A stretch of 15,626 nt of DNA, from contig MU864124.1 in NCBI GenBank assembly GCA_033296885.1, positions 1 to 15,626 on the forward strand. Reading direction: 5' to 3'. Below, one piece after another: positions 1 to 8,699 of the stretch (its first letter is position 1; every line of letters starts with the position of its first letter). Under the pieces are notes generated by a model, which worked only from the letters and a program-made list of their open reading frames with translations, made no database searches and was not told the DNA's origin. The DNA is from Triangularia verruculosa. Taxonomy: Eukaryota; Ascomycota; Sordariomycetes; Sordariales; Podosporaceae. The translations under genes and the position numbers were made by a program.

Positions 1-1199
1 TATTTATAAAAGGTTTTATATAATTTAAAATAAAACTTTAAATTTTAATAAAATAAATTTACTAAATTATTAAAAGAGGAAGGTTTTATAATATTAATTT
101 TTAATTTATTAGTTTTCTATAACGTTAAAGCTAAAATGTTTATAGTAATTTACGTAGATAATTGTTTTTTAATAAGCTTTAATAAAGTTTATATTAAAAG
201 GTTTAAAAAGAATTTTAATAAAATTTACTTTATTAAAGATAAAAGTTCGGCTACTTTTTTTTAGGTATCGAAATTATAAGGGATAAGTATTGTAATATTT
301 TTTAGTTTAATTAGGTTTAATATATTTAGTAAATAATTAAAGCTTTAAATTTAGAAAACGGTTATAATATATTTATTCCTTTATAATTAAGAATAATAAT
401 TTAATATAAAGACTTTAAATTAAAAGGTAACTTTATAGGAAAATCGGATATTATGTAATATTAGTATATAGTAAGTACTATAATATATATTATGTAATAT
501 TAGTATATAGTAAGTACTATAATATATATTATATTATTTATAAAGTTTAATATAGCTTTTATAGTTTAATAGTTCTTTAAGTATATATAGGTATTTATTA
601 TAGTAAATTTTAATATTATAAAGAACTTAATTAAATACTTTAATGATTTTATAGATTTAATTATAAATTACGGTTATAATAAGTTAGACGTTATAGCGGG
701 CTTAAAGTTTATAAAATTTAAGGCCTTTATCGATTTAAATTACGTAAAGGACCTTTAGGATTTTAAATTTACTTATAGTTTCCTTATAAAGGTAGTTAAT
801 AGCCCTATAAATTAGAAATTAAAGAAAGCGAGTATTATAAACTTTTTTATTTTAAAAGTTAAAATTAATAAACTTATAAAAAGTATTTAAAAGATTTTAT
901 AAATTAAAAGCGTTTATAAAGAGATAAATATAGGTTTTTTAAATTTTACTTCCTTTTATAATAATAATATTAGTTTTATAATTACTATTTATAACTTAGC
1001 GCTTTATAGCTATATTAAATATACGTTATTAAAATATTATTAAGTTAAGAAATAGGTTAATACCGGAGAAATTAATATTAAATATTTAAATATTAATTGA
1101 ATATTTGTTAACGGTTTAATTAAATTATTAATAAACTTTAAACTTAAAGAATTTATAAAGCTTTTAGGTTTAATTAATAAATTTACGAAGGAAAATTAA
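1..1199 (+). mobile_element. RIP-degraded Ty1/copia retrotransposon, 3' end of pol (RT and RNase H)
   Basis: This is a dead remnant of a Ty1/copia polyprotein, recognised by translating through the stops. The reverse transcriptase catalytic motif is at 151-162 and reads YVDN, where the family has YVDD. It is followed by a KRFKK-like stretch and the FLGIEI-like block at about 255-275. RNase H-like and C-terminal pol blocks follow: TGEINIKY at 1062-1085, the LLGL-type end at about 1161-1172, and a TAA at 1197-1199. Reading needs one frame change in the T-run at 255-262; after that a single frame runs to 1199. In-frame stops are TAA and TAG, as expected when CAA/CAG codons are hit by C-to-T change. 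The 5' part of the element (gag, protease, integrase, 5' LTR) lies outside the window. No LTR could be delimited. The assignment rests on recalled family motifs, not on a search. Confidence 0.85.
451..528 (+). repeat. 39-bp perfect tandem duplication inside the copia pol remnant
   Basis: Two identical 39-base units, 451-489 and 490-528, sit head to tail in the region after the RT FLGIEI block. The unit is 13 codons long, so the pol frame is kept across it. Both copies share the same residual TpG and the same A/T pattern. Confidence 0.9.
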
Positions 1200-1796
1200 A
1201 AGGTTATTAAATTATAAATAAAACTTTATATTTCTTTTCTTTTATAAATTAATAAAAATAATTATTTAATATTTTTTATATAAATTTTAACGTTATATAT
1301 TTCCTTTATTTAGTTTAATTATTTAATTAATTATTTCCTATTTAAGTTTAAAGTTTAAACTTAAATTATTATTTATATTAAGTAGAGAAAGGGTATTAAA
1401 ATAGGTCCCCGTATAATTTAATTTATAGTAAATTAATTGTTATAATATTATACGGTATTAGTTATAACCGAATATTAGATTTAACTGAATTAACTTTCCT
1501 AAAAGTTTACCCGGTAATTAATATCTACTTAGTATTTAGGAAAGGGCTCTACTTACTACCTTTAGGGTATTTAAAGGCCTATATTTAATACCTTAGTAAA
1601 TTAAAATAACTTATATTTTATATATAAACTATTAAGGTTTATATATATACTCTATATAATTAGTAGAACCCTAATCCTACGTTAACCTATACTTTAATAA
1701 TAGGGGGGGCTATTTAGGTAGACTTTTATATAAGCGTAAGTCGCTTTTTCCTTTTACCTATAGTAATCGGGGTTTTATAGGTTAAACTTTAGTTTA
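1200..1796. repeat. AT-rich RIP-mutated repeat DNA, unassigned
   Basis: No intact gene is visible here. The first 200 bases after the copia pol stop could contain its 3' LTR, but no terminal TG...CA pair or matching second LTR can be seen, which is expected if RIP has erased CA and TG. From about 1400 on, islands with G/C survive (for example the G-run near 1700-1707), so this part is less saturated. Plus-strand translation from about 1480 shows a stretch with few stops, but I could not assign it to a family. Confidence 0.6.
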
Positions 1797-2086
1797 TTTA
1801 CCCGCCTTAGGGGGTAAGGCCCTGTAGGTTAGTCGGGGGGTATATAGTAAAGGTCGAGTATGAACTTTATTATAGAGGATATAATTGGATTATGGAAAAT
1901 TAGCGCTATAAATATAGAAGGTTACCTATTAATTCTCTATTATATAGTACCTATAAGGTGCTGTAGCTTTAGTACCCTAGTAGTAAGTTATAGGTATCGT
2001 ATATAATAATTCCGCTGTACTGCAAGTACTATAAGTGTATACCGTTATAGAGCCCTTAGGCCTATATATGGGTTATACCTATTTAA
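1797..2086. repeat. Direct repeat copy A, lightly RIP-mutated
   Basis: This copy aligns along its whole length with about 2336-2625 at an offset of 538-539 bases. It keeps many more G and C bases than its partner. In one plus-strand frame it is crowded with TAA/TAG codons beside Pro- and Ala-type codons, as if a Gln/Pro-rich coding region had lost its CAA/CAG codons. A gag-like origin is possible but not demonstrated. Element class unknown. Confidence 0.75.
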
Positions 2087-2335
2087 ATATATATATTATT
2101 AAACTCGATAATTAAAAGCTGTATATATATAATAAGTACGTAATATTATATAATATAACTTTAACCGACGATACCGGAGCTATAAAGAAAACTAACGCCG
2201 GGTATAGCGTTGTAAAAAAACTTTTTTTTTTTTTAAGAAATTATTTTCTTCTAGGACATACATTATATAAGTATATATTACTTTTTCTATTAATTTATAA
2301 AAAAAGTAAGGTTTTTTCAATTATACTTTAACCTC
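2087..2335. repeat. AT-rich spacer between repeat copies A and B
   Basis: This is RIP-type AT-rich DNA with an A-run followed by a long T-run at about 2214-2234 and no recognisable gene. It separates the two direct repeat copies, so it is either the unique part of a tandemly duplicated unit or later-inserted sequence. Confidence 0.5.
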
Positions 2336-2625
2336 TTTACTTGTTTTAAAGTATAAAGCCCCGAAAGGTCCTTTAAAGGTATAAGGTAAAAGTCGAATAT
2401 AAACTTTATTATAAAGTATATAATTAAAATATAAAAAATTAATATTATAAATATAAAAAGTTATTTATTAATTTTCTATTACTTAATATTAATAAAGTAC
2501 TATAACTTAATATTTTAATAGTAAATTATAAGTATTATATATAATAATTCCGCTATATTATAAATACTATAAGTATATACCGTTATAAAGCCCTTAAGCT
2601 TATATATAGGTTATACTTACTTTAA
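2336..2625. repeat. Direct repeat copy B, heavily RIP-mutated
   Basis: This is the partner of the repeat at about 1797-2086. Anchors shared by both copies include GTCGA (1853 and 2392) and the ATACCGTTATA block (about 2039 and 2577). Most differences I compared are transitions that leave A or T in this copy where the other has G or C. That is the pattern expected if one copy suffered more rounds of RIP. Confidence 0.75.
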
Positions 2626-3230
2626 TAGTTATTATTAATAATAGTAACGACGAAGGGTTTTTAAATTATAAGACGAAGTTACGTAAGTTAAGAAGAAAAG
2701 TAAGAAATTAATAGTAGATTAAATTTAAGCTATTAAACTATAGCGTTAAAGCCGGCTAATATATATATAATAGCTAACTAGTTATAATTCTAAACTTATA
2801 AGAGAGTATATAGCTCTATACTTAGGTATATAGTAATATATGAGTGCTGTAGACAATAGTCTCAAGTTAATAATAATAATTCTAAACTTAAGTAAATTAA
2901 CTTCTTAAGTTAAACTAAATATAACTAGCTAAGCTATATAAGTAATACTAAAGCTTTTATAATTAAAGCTTTAGATAATAGCCTTTTTAATTAAACCTTA
3001 TATTTAAAAGTCTCGTAATTAACCTTTTTATAAATGTAATTAAAAGTTACACTTATATTTATATATAATCGACAATATTAATATCTAAATCGTAAATAAA
3101 CATTAATATATTTATCTATTAATTTATATAGTAATTTAGAAAGTAAATAATATAATATAGTAATAATTATTATTTTCATTTAAAATTATAATAAGAAAAG
3201 CTTTAACGCAATACTATAATAATCTCAGTA
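2626..3230. repeat. AT-rich repeat DNA, unassigned, with small inverted repeats
   Basis: No gene is visible. TAA/TAG are dense in all frames. Small inverted repeats occur, such as AACTTAAG at 2885-2892 against CTTAAGTT at 2904-2911, and CTAAAGCTT at 2948-2956 against AAGCTTTAG at 2966-2974. In DNA this AT-rich such pairs may be chance. A short less-mutated island lies near 2845-2875. Confidence 0.5.
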
Positions 3231-3257
3231 GCTATACATGATCCTACCCTATATAGG

Positions 3258-3301
3258 GGGTAATACCTAGCTAGTAAAAGGGTAATGCCTAACTAGAAAG
3301 A
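3258..3301. repeat. Two imperfect 22-bp tandem repeats at the AT-rich/normal boundary
   Basis: Units 3258-3279 and 3280-3301 both begin GGGTAAT and continue with a CCTA..CTAG core. They differ at a few positions, mostly transitions. They sit where composition changes from RIP-type to normal. Confidence 0.65.
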
Positions 3302-3473
3302 CTCTTTTCTATATAGTTGCTAGTCGTGACGTTGAAGCTATTGCCTTCGGCCATACGAGAATACGCCACATAATACCAATTGACAAGTTGCATAGTACAC
3401 CGAGTATCGCTCTTAAATTTATTCCCGCTATACCGTTATAAGATAGAGCTACAAGATAAGAACACTACGCTAC

Positions 3474-5928
3474 CTAATGTTCACCGACACCTAACCCTGC
3501 TTGCGGCGCTAGAAAATCCGTCGAGACAGGAAACGTTCTTACAAAAGATGCCTGAGATAATCCCCGAGTACCCGTACTTGACAGTGAAGCGGAGCTTGTG
3601 TGATGAAATGCTGGAGAGTCCACTTGCTGAGGCTCGGTTTCCTTCGGCGCCGTGTCCCATTCGGCCTTGATTAGGTAGCTATTGTCAGCATATCAGAGCA
3701 AAGTATTGCTGCTAAGCAGGAGACAAACCTCGATTCGAAACTTTGCAGGCTCAGCACTTCCTGCCACCGCTTGGCCATTATGATGAACCGTAAAATGCAA
3801 ATCACCAGATGCCCCGATTCGCAAATGCACGTCATATTGGCATATGTAGTACTGGCTCTTGATCTTCCAAAACAGCCACCTATGCCTTCTCTTCTTCAGG
3901 ATCAGGGAGCTTTGAACATCAGTCAGATCAGCCTGAATATTGTACAGCCGGGTGACATTAGCTGTGAGGTTGTTAGCAAACTCCGATGACAAGCTAAAGA
4001 ATTTTGACACATAGGCCATAGAAATCAGCATTCTCTAAGGTCGGGTTGGGGGGTCAAGCTTACGATCAGATTCACTGTTAGGTACCCATTCAGGCTTGCT
4101 GTCGGAGAACACAATGGTCTCAGTCCATCGCAGTGGATCCTCCAAGCCGGCTCGTCGAACAACCGATGCAGATAGCAGTTGACCGTTTGCAATCCTGTCG
4201 TCTCTCTTGATTATCCAGTGAATTTGGTTGTCGACGTACTTCTTGCCGTCAAATTCGTCGCGTCGGATGTTCTGGCCAAAATGATGTGGAATTTTCTCCG
4301 AGTATCGCGATGAGGTAATAAGTCCATAGTTTGCTCGTGCAATTCGGGTTCGGAGAATGCTGTTTGCCTGCTCAAGCAGCAACCCCTTGATGATGACAAG
4401 CTGGGGCTCGGCAGACATACGCACTCGGGTCTCTCTCAACACAGGCTTAGTCTGAAACTGATCCCGAATATACTCCTCGACCTTTTTGAAGATGTAGGCG
4501 GAGCTGCCTAGACCCCCAGACAAAACAATGTACCGCTGTAAGTCATTTCATGATCAGCAACCAGGGCCCTCCAAAATCATTGAGATACGTACCACGGACT
4601 TATGGCCATCCTCCACAAACTTATCTAGAGCATCCGAGAGTGTTGTCAAGATTTTCTTCAGCTGCTCATTGAAGATGCCTTCAAACTCATCCCTGTGTAC
4701 CTTCAGTATGAGTTGCATGCATATAGGGGCTAACTGTGTCTTGGTCCTACGACAGACTTACTTTTGGAGCCTCAGGTGACCATTTTCAATGCCCAAGCCC
4801 TCGTGGTAGAAGTCATGACGTAGGCCTAGTACTCCAATCCTGTACACGTCCCTTTCGTAGCTGGTCTCGCCGAACTTGTGCTTCTGAGTACGATAGTATG
4901 GGCTCTGGGACAATTTCAGAGGCAAATCACGAGGAAGCTGGGATCGCAACTCAGGATGAAGCTTCAGTTTGCCTAAGAGGGTGTTAGCGGTCGGGCCTCA
5001 TACTAAGTCTCGCTAGCCATTAGGTGTTTAAAGCCTTATGGGACCAAGCGAAGCAAAAGATGATAGCTGAAAGGTAAATGCCAACATACCATTCACCAGT
5101 CTCCGGAAATCTTTGTCGATCATCATAGAGCCAATACCGGTGCCCTTGACGGCTTGGATTTGCTCCATGATGGGCGGGTTTGCTGATACAACCTTGACAA
5201 AAGCTAGATCGGTGGTCCCTCCGCCAGCATCAATCGATACGAAAATATCACCATTCTCGAAAGAGATACCCGAACCAAAATGCCTCATCGAGGCGACCGC
5301 AGCCGCTTCGGCCTCTGTTAGGCCTAAGATAACTTCATGCCTCTCTGGTTTTCCAAACCCGGAATCTTTGATGATGGTCTGGAAGTCATCCAGAATGTCC
5401 TGGCCCTCCCATGTGGTAGGGACGCTGAAGACGAATTGCACTGCCAGATCGTCCCACCCTTGATGTTCGGGCCTGCCAATGCCACGAGTTATGCTTGTTC
5501 TGATGTGAAGGTAGACTTGATGTAGATATTCCGTCACAAGTCGATGGACCTCGGCCAAAGACCGAGGCACCCATGATAAACCTTCCTGCCGACTGAGCCT
5601 GAACTGTTCAGGGTCAAGGAATATCTTCAGATACCTCCATTTATCCGCTTCATCCATATCTTCCTCGCACAAAAAGCCCCATTTTCGCAATCCGCAGCTG
5701 TCGACACTGTGTTTGGCCAGGACGGATGGGACCTTGCGCTCAGTTGCAATACTGTCTCCTCCGGGCCAATCGTTGATGACTTGAATGGGGAAGTCTCTGA
5801 TCTGTGGCCTCCTCCATGCAACGCCTGTCTTAAGATGTTATTGGTAGCCGTCAGTAGAGTGGAAGCATGGACTGACCAGTGTATGTGGTACCAAAATCAA
5901 CAGCGACGCAAATATCGCAGCTTGACAT
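3474..5928 (-). CDS. HSP70-family ATPase, fungal HSPA12-like (7 exons)
   Basis: This is an actin-fold ATPase of the HSP70 superfamily, in the divergent fungal group related to HSPA12; it probably acts in the cytosol. Exons run 5928-5877, 5824-5090, 4972-4762, 4692-4593, 4535-4064, 3961-3729 and 3665-3474, giving about 664 residues. All junctions keep frame and use GT donors with AG acceptors. Intron 1 has a TACTGAC branch site, intron 2 GCTAACA, intron 5 GCTAAC before CACAG. ATP-binding motifs are complete: phosphate-1 DFGTTYTG at residues 11-18, phosphate-2 IDAGGGTTDLAF at about 215-226, adenosine loop LSGGLGSS at about 371-378. The connecting helix LTEAEAAAVAS is at about 186-196. The C-terminal part carries the KYY-like...GASGDLHF block usual for this group, not the classic peptide-binding domain. 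The last junction (3728/3665) is least certain: a TAG acceptor at 3679 gives a different open tail. The gene ends about 200 bases from RIP-degraded repeats. Its clients are unknown. Confidence 0.88.
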
Positions 5929-6713
5929 GATTGGGGTACTGAACGGCGGCTCGACAGATAGCCGAAAAAAACGGCAGTCAAAGCAGAACTGTAAACAGGC
6001 TTTGAACGTGCTTGATTGGTGTCGAATGTTACCTAGCTGTTAGGTGCTGAAGGATAATCGAAGCGCTTTTGAACATGTTCTACGTCGTAAAACAGCTCTA
6101 AGCTTTCAAATGTTCGTCAGTAGGCTTCGTGGTGAAGTCGGCAGGCCCTGGAAGAACCAGGAAACCAGGAGCTCCTGGAATGGTCATGGCATGTCTTTTC
6201 CGAGGGACTTGCTGCAACGAGGCTCTCGACAGGGAGGGGGGGCAAATGCGGTGTGGCCGCCACGCTGCAGGTCGAGCGGACGCATGGTATCAGCTACCAT
6301 GATTCAGAGGCTAAAAAAAACTGGTTTAATTACCGTGGCTGAAAACCGGTGAATTGAGGTTGACGAATCGAGTTGTGGAGATCAGAGCCTCGTCTCTCAG
6401 AATTGCAAAAGTGGCCGGGCACACAAAGCGCCACGCTGTGTCACGCACTTTCATGCCGCATCCCAGAACCCCTTACCAATAGGAGTGAAGTGACACTGTA
6501 GTGTATTCTGCATGCAATCACACTCATTTTTGTACACCCGGTTCGATCAGCGTTCTTCCGAACCTTGAGTACCGGTACTTGGACCATGTCGGGGATTTGG
6601 TCATCGCTGAGCCCAGCGACTCGAGGCAACTGGCTGAGGTGACTGGAGGTCAATCAAAATCCCCCGTGTCATGCTTTTCACCGGCCAAGCTTTTTTCGTC
6701 GTTCCGTTCTTCT
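5929..6713. promoter_or_regulatory. Divergent intergenic region (putative shared promoter)
   Basis: These 785 bases separate the starts of two divergent genes and should hold both promoters. I see no certain TATA box or known operator. Visible structures are an inverted repeat CATGGTA (6283-6289) / TACCATG (6295-6301) with a 5-base spacer, and the 10-base perfect palindrome GTACCGGTAC at 6569-6578. Open frames here, such as 6044-6352, have no recognisable protein features. Confidence 0.5.
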
Positions 6714-8191
6714 ATGTATCTCGCTTTTCCCTATCACTACTATCTACTCCGACTGTTGCTCCTGCTTACCTTACACCAGGCCTCCGCTTGCTCGGGCATC
6801 ACAATGGCAACATTGGGACAAGAGTTTTCAGCCATCATCACGGGCAACCTCCCTAGCGCGACAAATGCGGCTCCTCCTGCTGTAAATTGCCCACAGTTAT
6901 ATGCTGCCCAGGACTCTGGAAACCTCACAGCTGCCTCCTTAGAACCTATTCAGTCTTCTTTACAGAGCGGCTCTCCTTCAACCGTCACCTGTCGATGGAG
7001 CGTTTCCGGCATAGCAGGCGTTTCCACAGACTCCGGTAGCACCCTAATCACCTCGGGCTCGGTGATTTCACACCCTGGAAACCAAACTCATATACCAGTT
7101 CCTCCCCCGCATCCTTCAAATGGCACGATCATTCAGAACCCAGGTGTTTCGAGTGGTGCAGCTGCAGGCCTCGGTGTCGGTTTGGCTATCTTGGGAATAC
7201 TTTTCGGGGCTGCGGTAGCGTGGTGGTGCTTTGGCAGACGAAATCGCAAAAGTGAGCCAACTACCACCAGTAAGGCTTCCGTTGGTGCATCGATTCTTCA
7301 ACCAAGACCTTCCGACCGCGGAGGTGGCCCCCTTTCAAGCCTCGGAGGCCCACCCGAGCCTTCACTCGACCTCTACCTATTAGATGGGACAGGAGACAGT
7401 GAAATCACCTCTGAGATGACAGCTCTCGGCTATCTCATCAAAGACCATGTCGAGAACAACTACCATCTCGGGCCCATTCGACATAATGCGCTCGCCATTA
7501 AGGGGACACTTGGGGGCCTCGGTCTAGACGGACAGACCCAGTCACAGATTGAGACGCTTTCTTTGGATCCACGGACACGACATGCGGCTATACGAAGATT
7601 GCTCTCAAGAGTCATATTCTCTGCTCTGGATCTCCACCAAGTCGAAGGTATATCTCTACTTCCGCCCTCAATTGTGGCATTCGCCAAGGCACTACCGCCT
7701 TCGAAAAAGTCCGAAAATGCAAGGTCGCCAAGTAAGTGGTCCTGTTATAATGTTGGACCAACAGTACTTGATCGGATAGCTGATGTACGGTAGCGGCTCG
7801 AGCATTTGATACTTGGCGCCGGCTTTCAGTGTTTCTGCTTCATGAGAATAGTCAAGAGAGGACGCCACTAGCTCCGCCATCGAGTATCGTTGTGCAGATC
7901 AAGTATCTGCAGCATGCCCTCGACAAGTTCTTGGGCCACTTCGTTCACGAAGACAGGCGTGCTCGCACAGATCAAGCCCAGAATATGGAGAGCGTAATTC
8001 GTGAATGTACTGCGCTGGGTTATCTCGTGTTTTCTCATCCTTGCAAGTGGCGGTATCTGTTTGAAGTTGAGTCAAAAAGCTCATCGGGAGTGATGGTGGT
8101 GATGCCCGGGCTCGAGAGGCTGATCAGTCGAAAGGGGGAACCGTTTGACACTCCACAGGTTGTGGCAAAGCCGATTACGGTGAATATCTAG
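6714..8191 (+). CDS. Predicted single-pass membrane protein with uncharacterised fungal cytoplasmic domain
   Basis: Two exons, 6714-7731 and 7794-8191, join across a 62-base intron (GTAAGT donor, GGTAG acceptor, GCTGAT-like branch) into 471 residues. The ATG at 6714 is chosen over the upstream in-frame ATG at 6501 because it places a classic signal peptide at the terminus: a Leu-rich core at residues 11-20 and an ASA cleavage site near residue 25. An S/T/P-rich outer segment follows with sequons at N70, N123 and N136. A glycine/alanine-rich membrane span lies at about 148-172, then a basic stop-transfer (GRRNRK). The inner part, about 215-471, resembles a domain recurring in uncharacterised Pezizomycotina membrane proteins, with blocks such as LIKDHVENNY and ECTALGYLVFSHP plus a CKWRYLF-like stretch. 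The topology (type I) is inferred. Function is unknown; surface sensing or anchoring is only a guess. The intron falls inside the conserved inner domain. Confidence 0.82.
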
Positions 8192-8699
8192 AGATTGGCT
8201 GGTTTGATGCTGCGGCTACACTTCATGATCACGGGTAGTTACTATGAGATAAATCGTTGGGACTTGAGCATCATGTTGACAGCTTCCATGATAACGAGTG
8301 TCGAGGGACGCATGAACAAGATGAAAAAAACATCTTAGATCGTCACCATACGAAAATGAATGTTCCTGCAATAAAATTGCTGCAGTTCGAGGCTACAAGC
8401 CTTGGCTCATAGCGGCCCAACTAGGCGGGTGGAAAAGACGAGAAAAGGAGGTTGGTCGACCACCATCACCAACCGACATTGGATTTCACTGGCATAGTGA
8501 TTAACTACCTATGGAGCCCTGAAGCCCATGTATCATGTCTTATACTTTAAACAAGGGGTAGCGACTCAACTGTTCCGCAAAAGGATTCCGAAGCATAGAA
8601 TAAGGGGCCAATTATACATAAGCACCAGGTAGGTACCCTGACAACTCGGATTACAGGGCCCATTCCATTGCACCGATAGATAGTTCAAAAATATCCCAA
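8192..8699. other. Convergent intergenic region (3' ends of two genes)
   Basis: These 508 bases lie between two stop codons facing each other and should contain both 3' UTRs. The only clear structure is a hairpin-capable stretch, GGTTGGT at 8450-8456 with ACCAACC at 8468-8474, whose left arm overlaps the palindrome TGGTCGACCA (8453-8462). No gene seen. Confidence 0.5.

Noticed and set aside
1..3230. CRISPR array, rRNA, tRNA or mitochondrial DNA as the explanation for the AT-rich block
   Set aside because: No regular spaced repeats, no RNA gene motifs, and a recognisable RIP-mutated copia pol explains much of it.
3380..3670. Plus-strand 96-codon open frame
   Set aside because: It lies antisense to the last exon of the HSP70-like gene and has no recognisable features; it is a shadow of that exon.
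4035..4037. In-frame TAG apparently truncating the HSP70-like protein
   Set aside because: It lies inside intron 5 (4063-3962), which has a good donor, GCTAAC branch site and CACAG acceptor and restores the family-typical sequence.
6044..6352. Plus-strand 102-codon frame in the divergent intergenic region
   Set aside because: No domain, signal or conserved pattern; its length is unremarkable for GC-balanced DNA.
6501..6713. Upstream in-frame ATG extending the membrane protein by 71 residues
   Set aside because: The extension would bury the signal peptide that begins at 6714 and has no protein-like pattern; it is probably 5' leader.
8450..8474. Hairpin-capable inverted repeat read as a bacterial-type terminator
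   Set aside because: The window is fungal; a 7-bp stem with an 11-base loop and no T-run does not support a terminator call.
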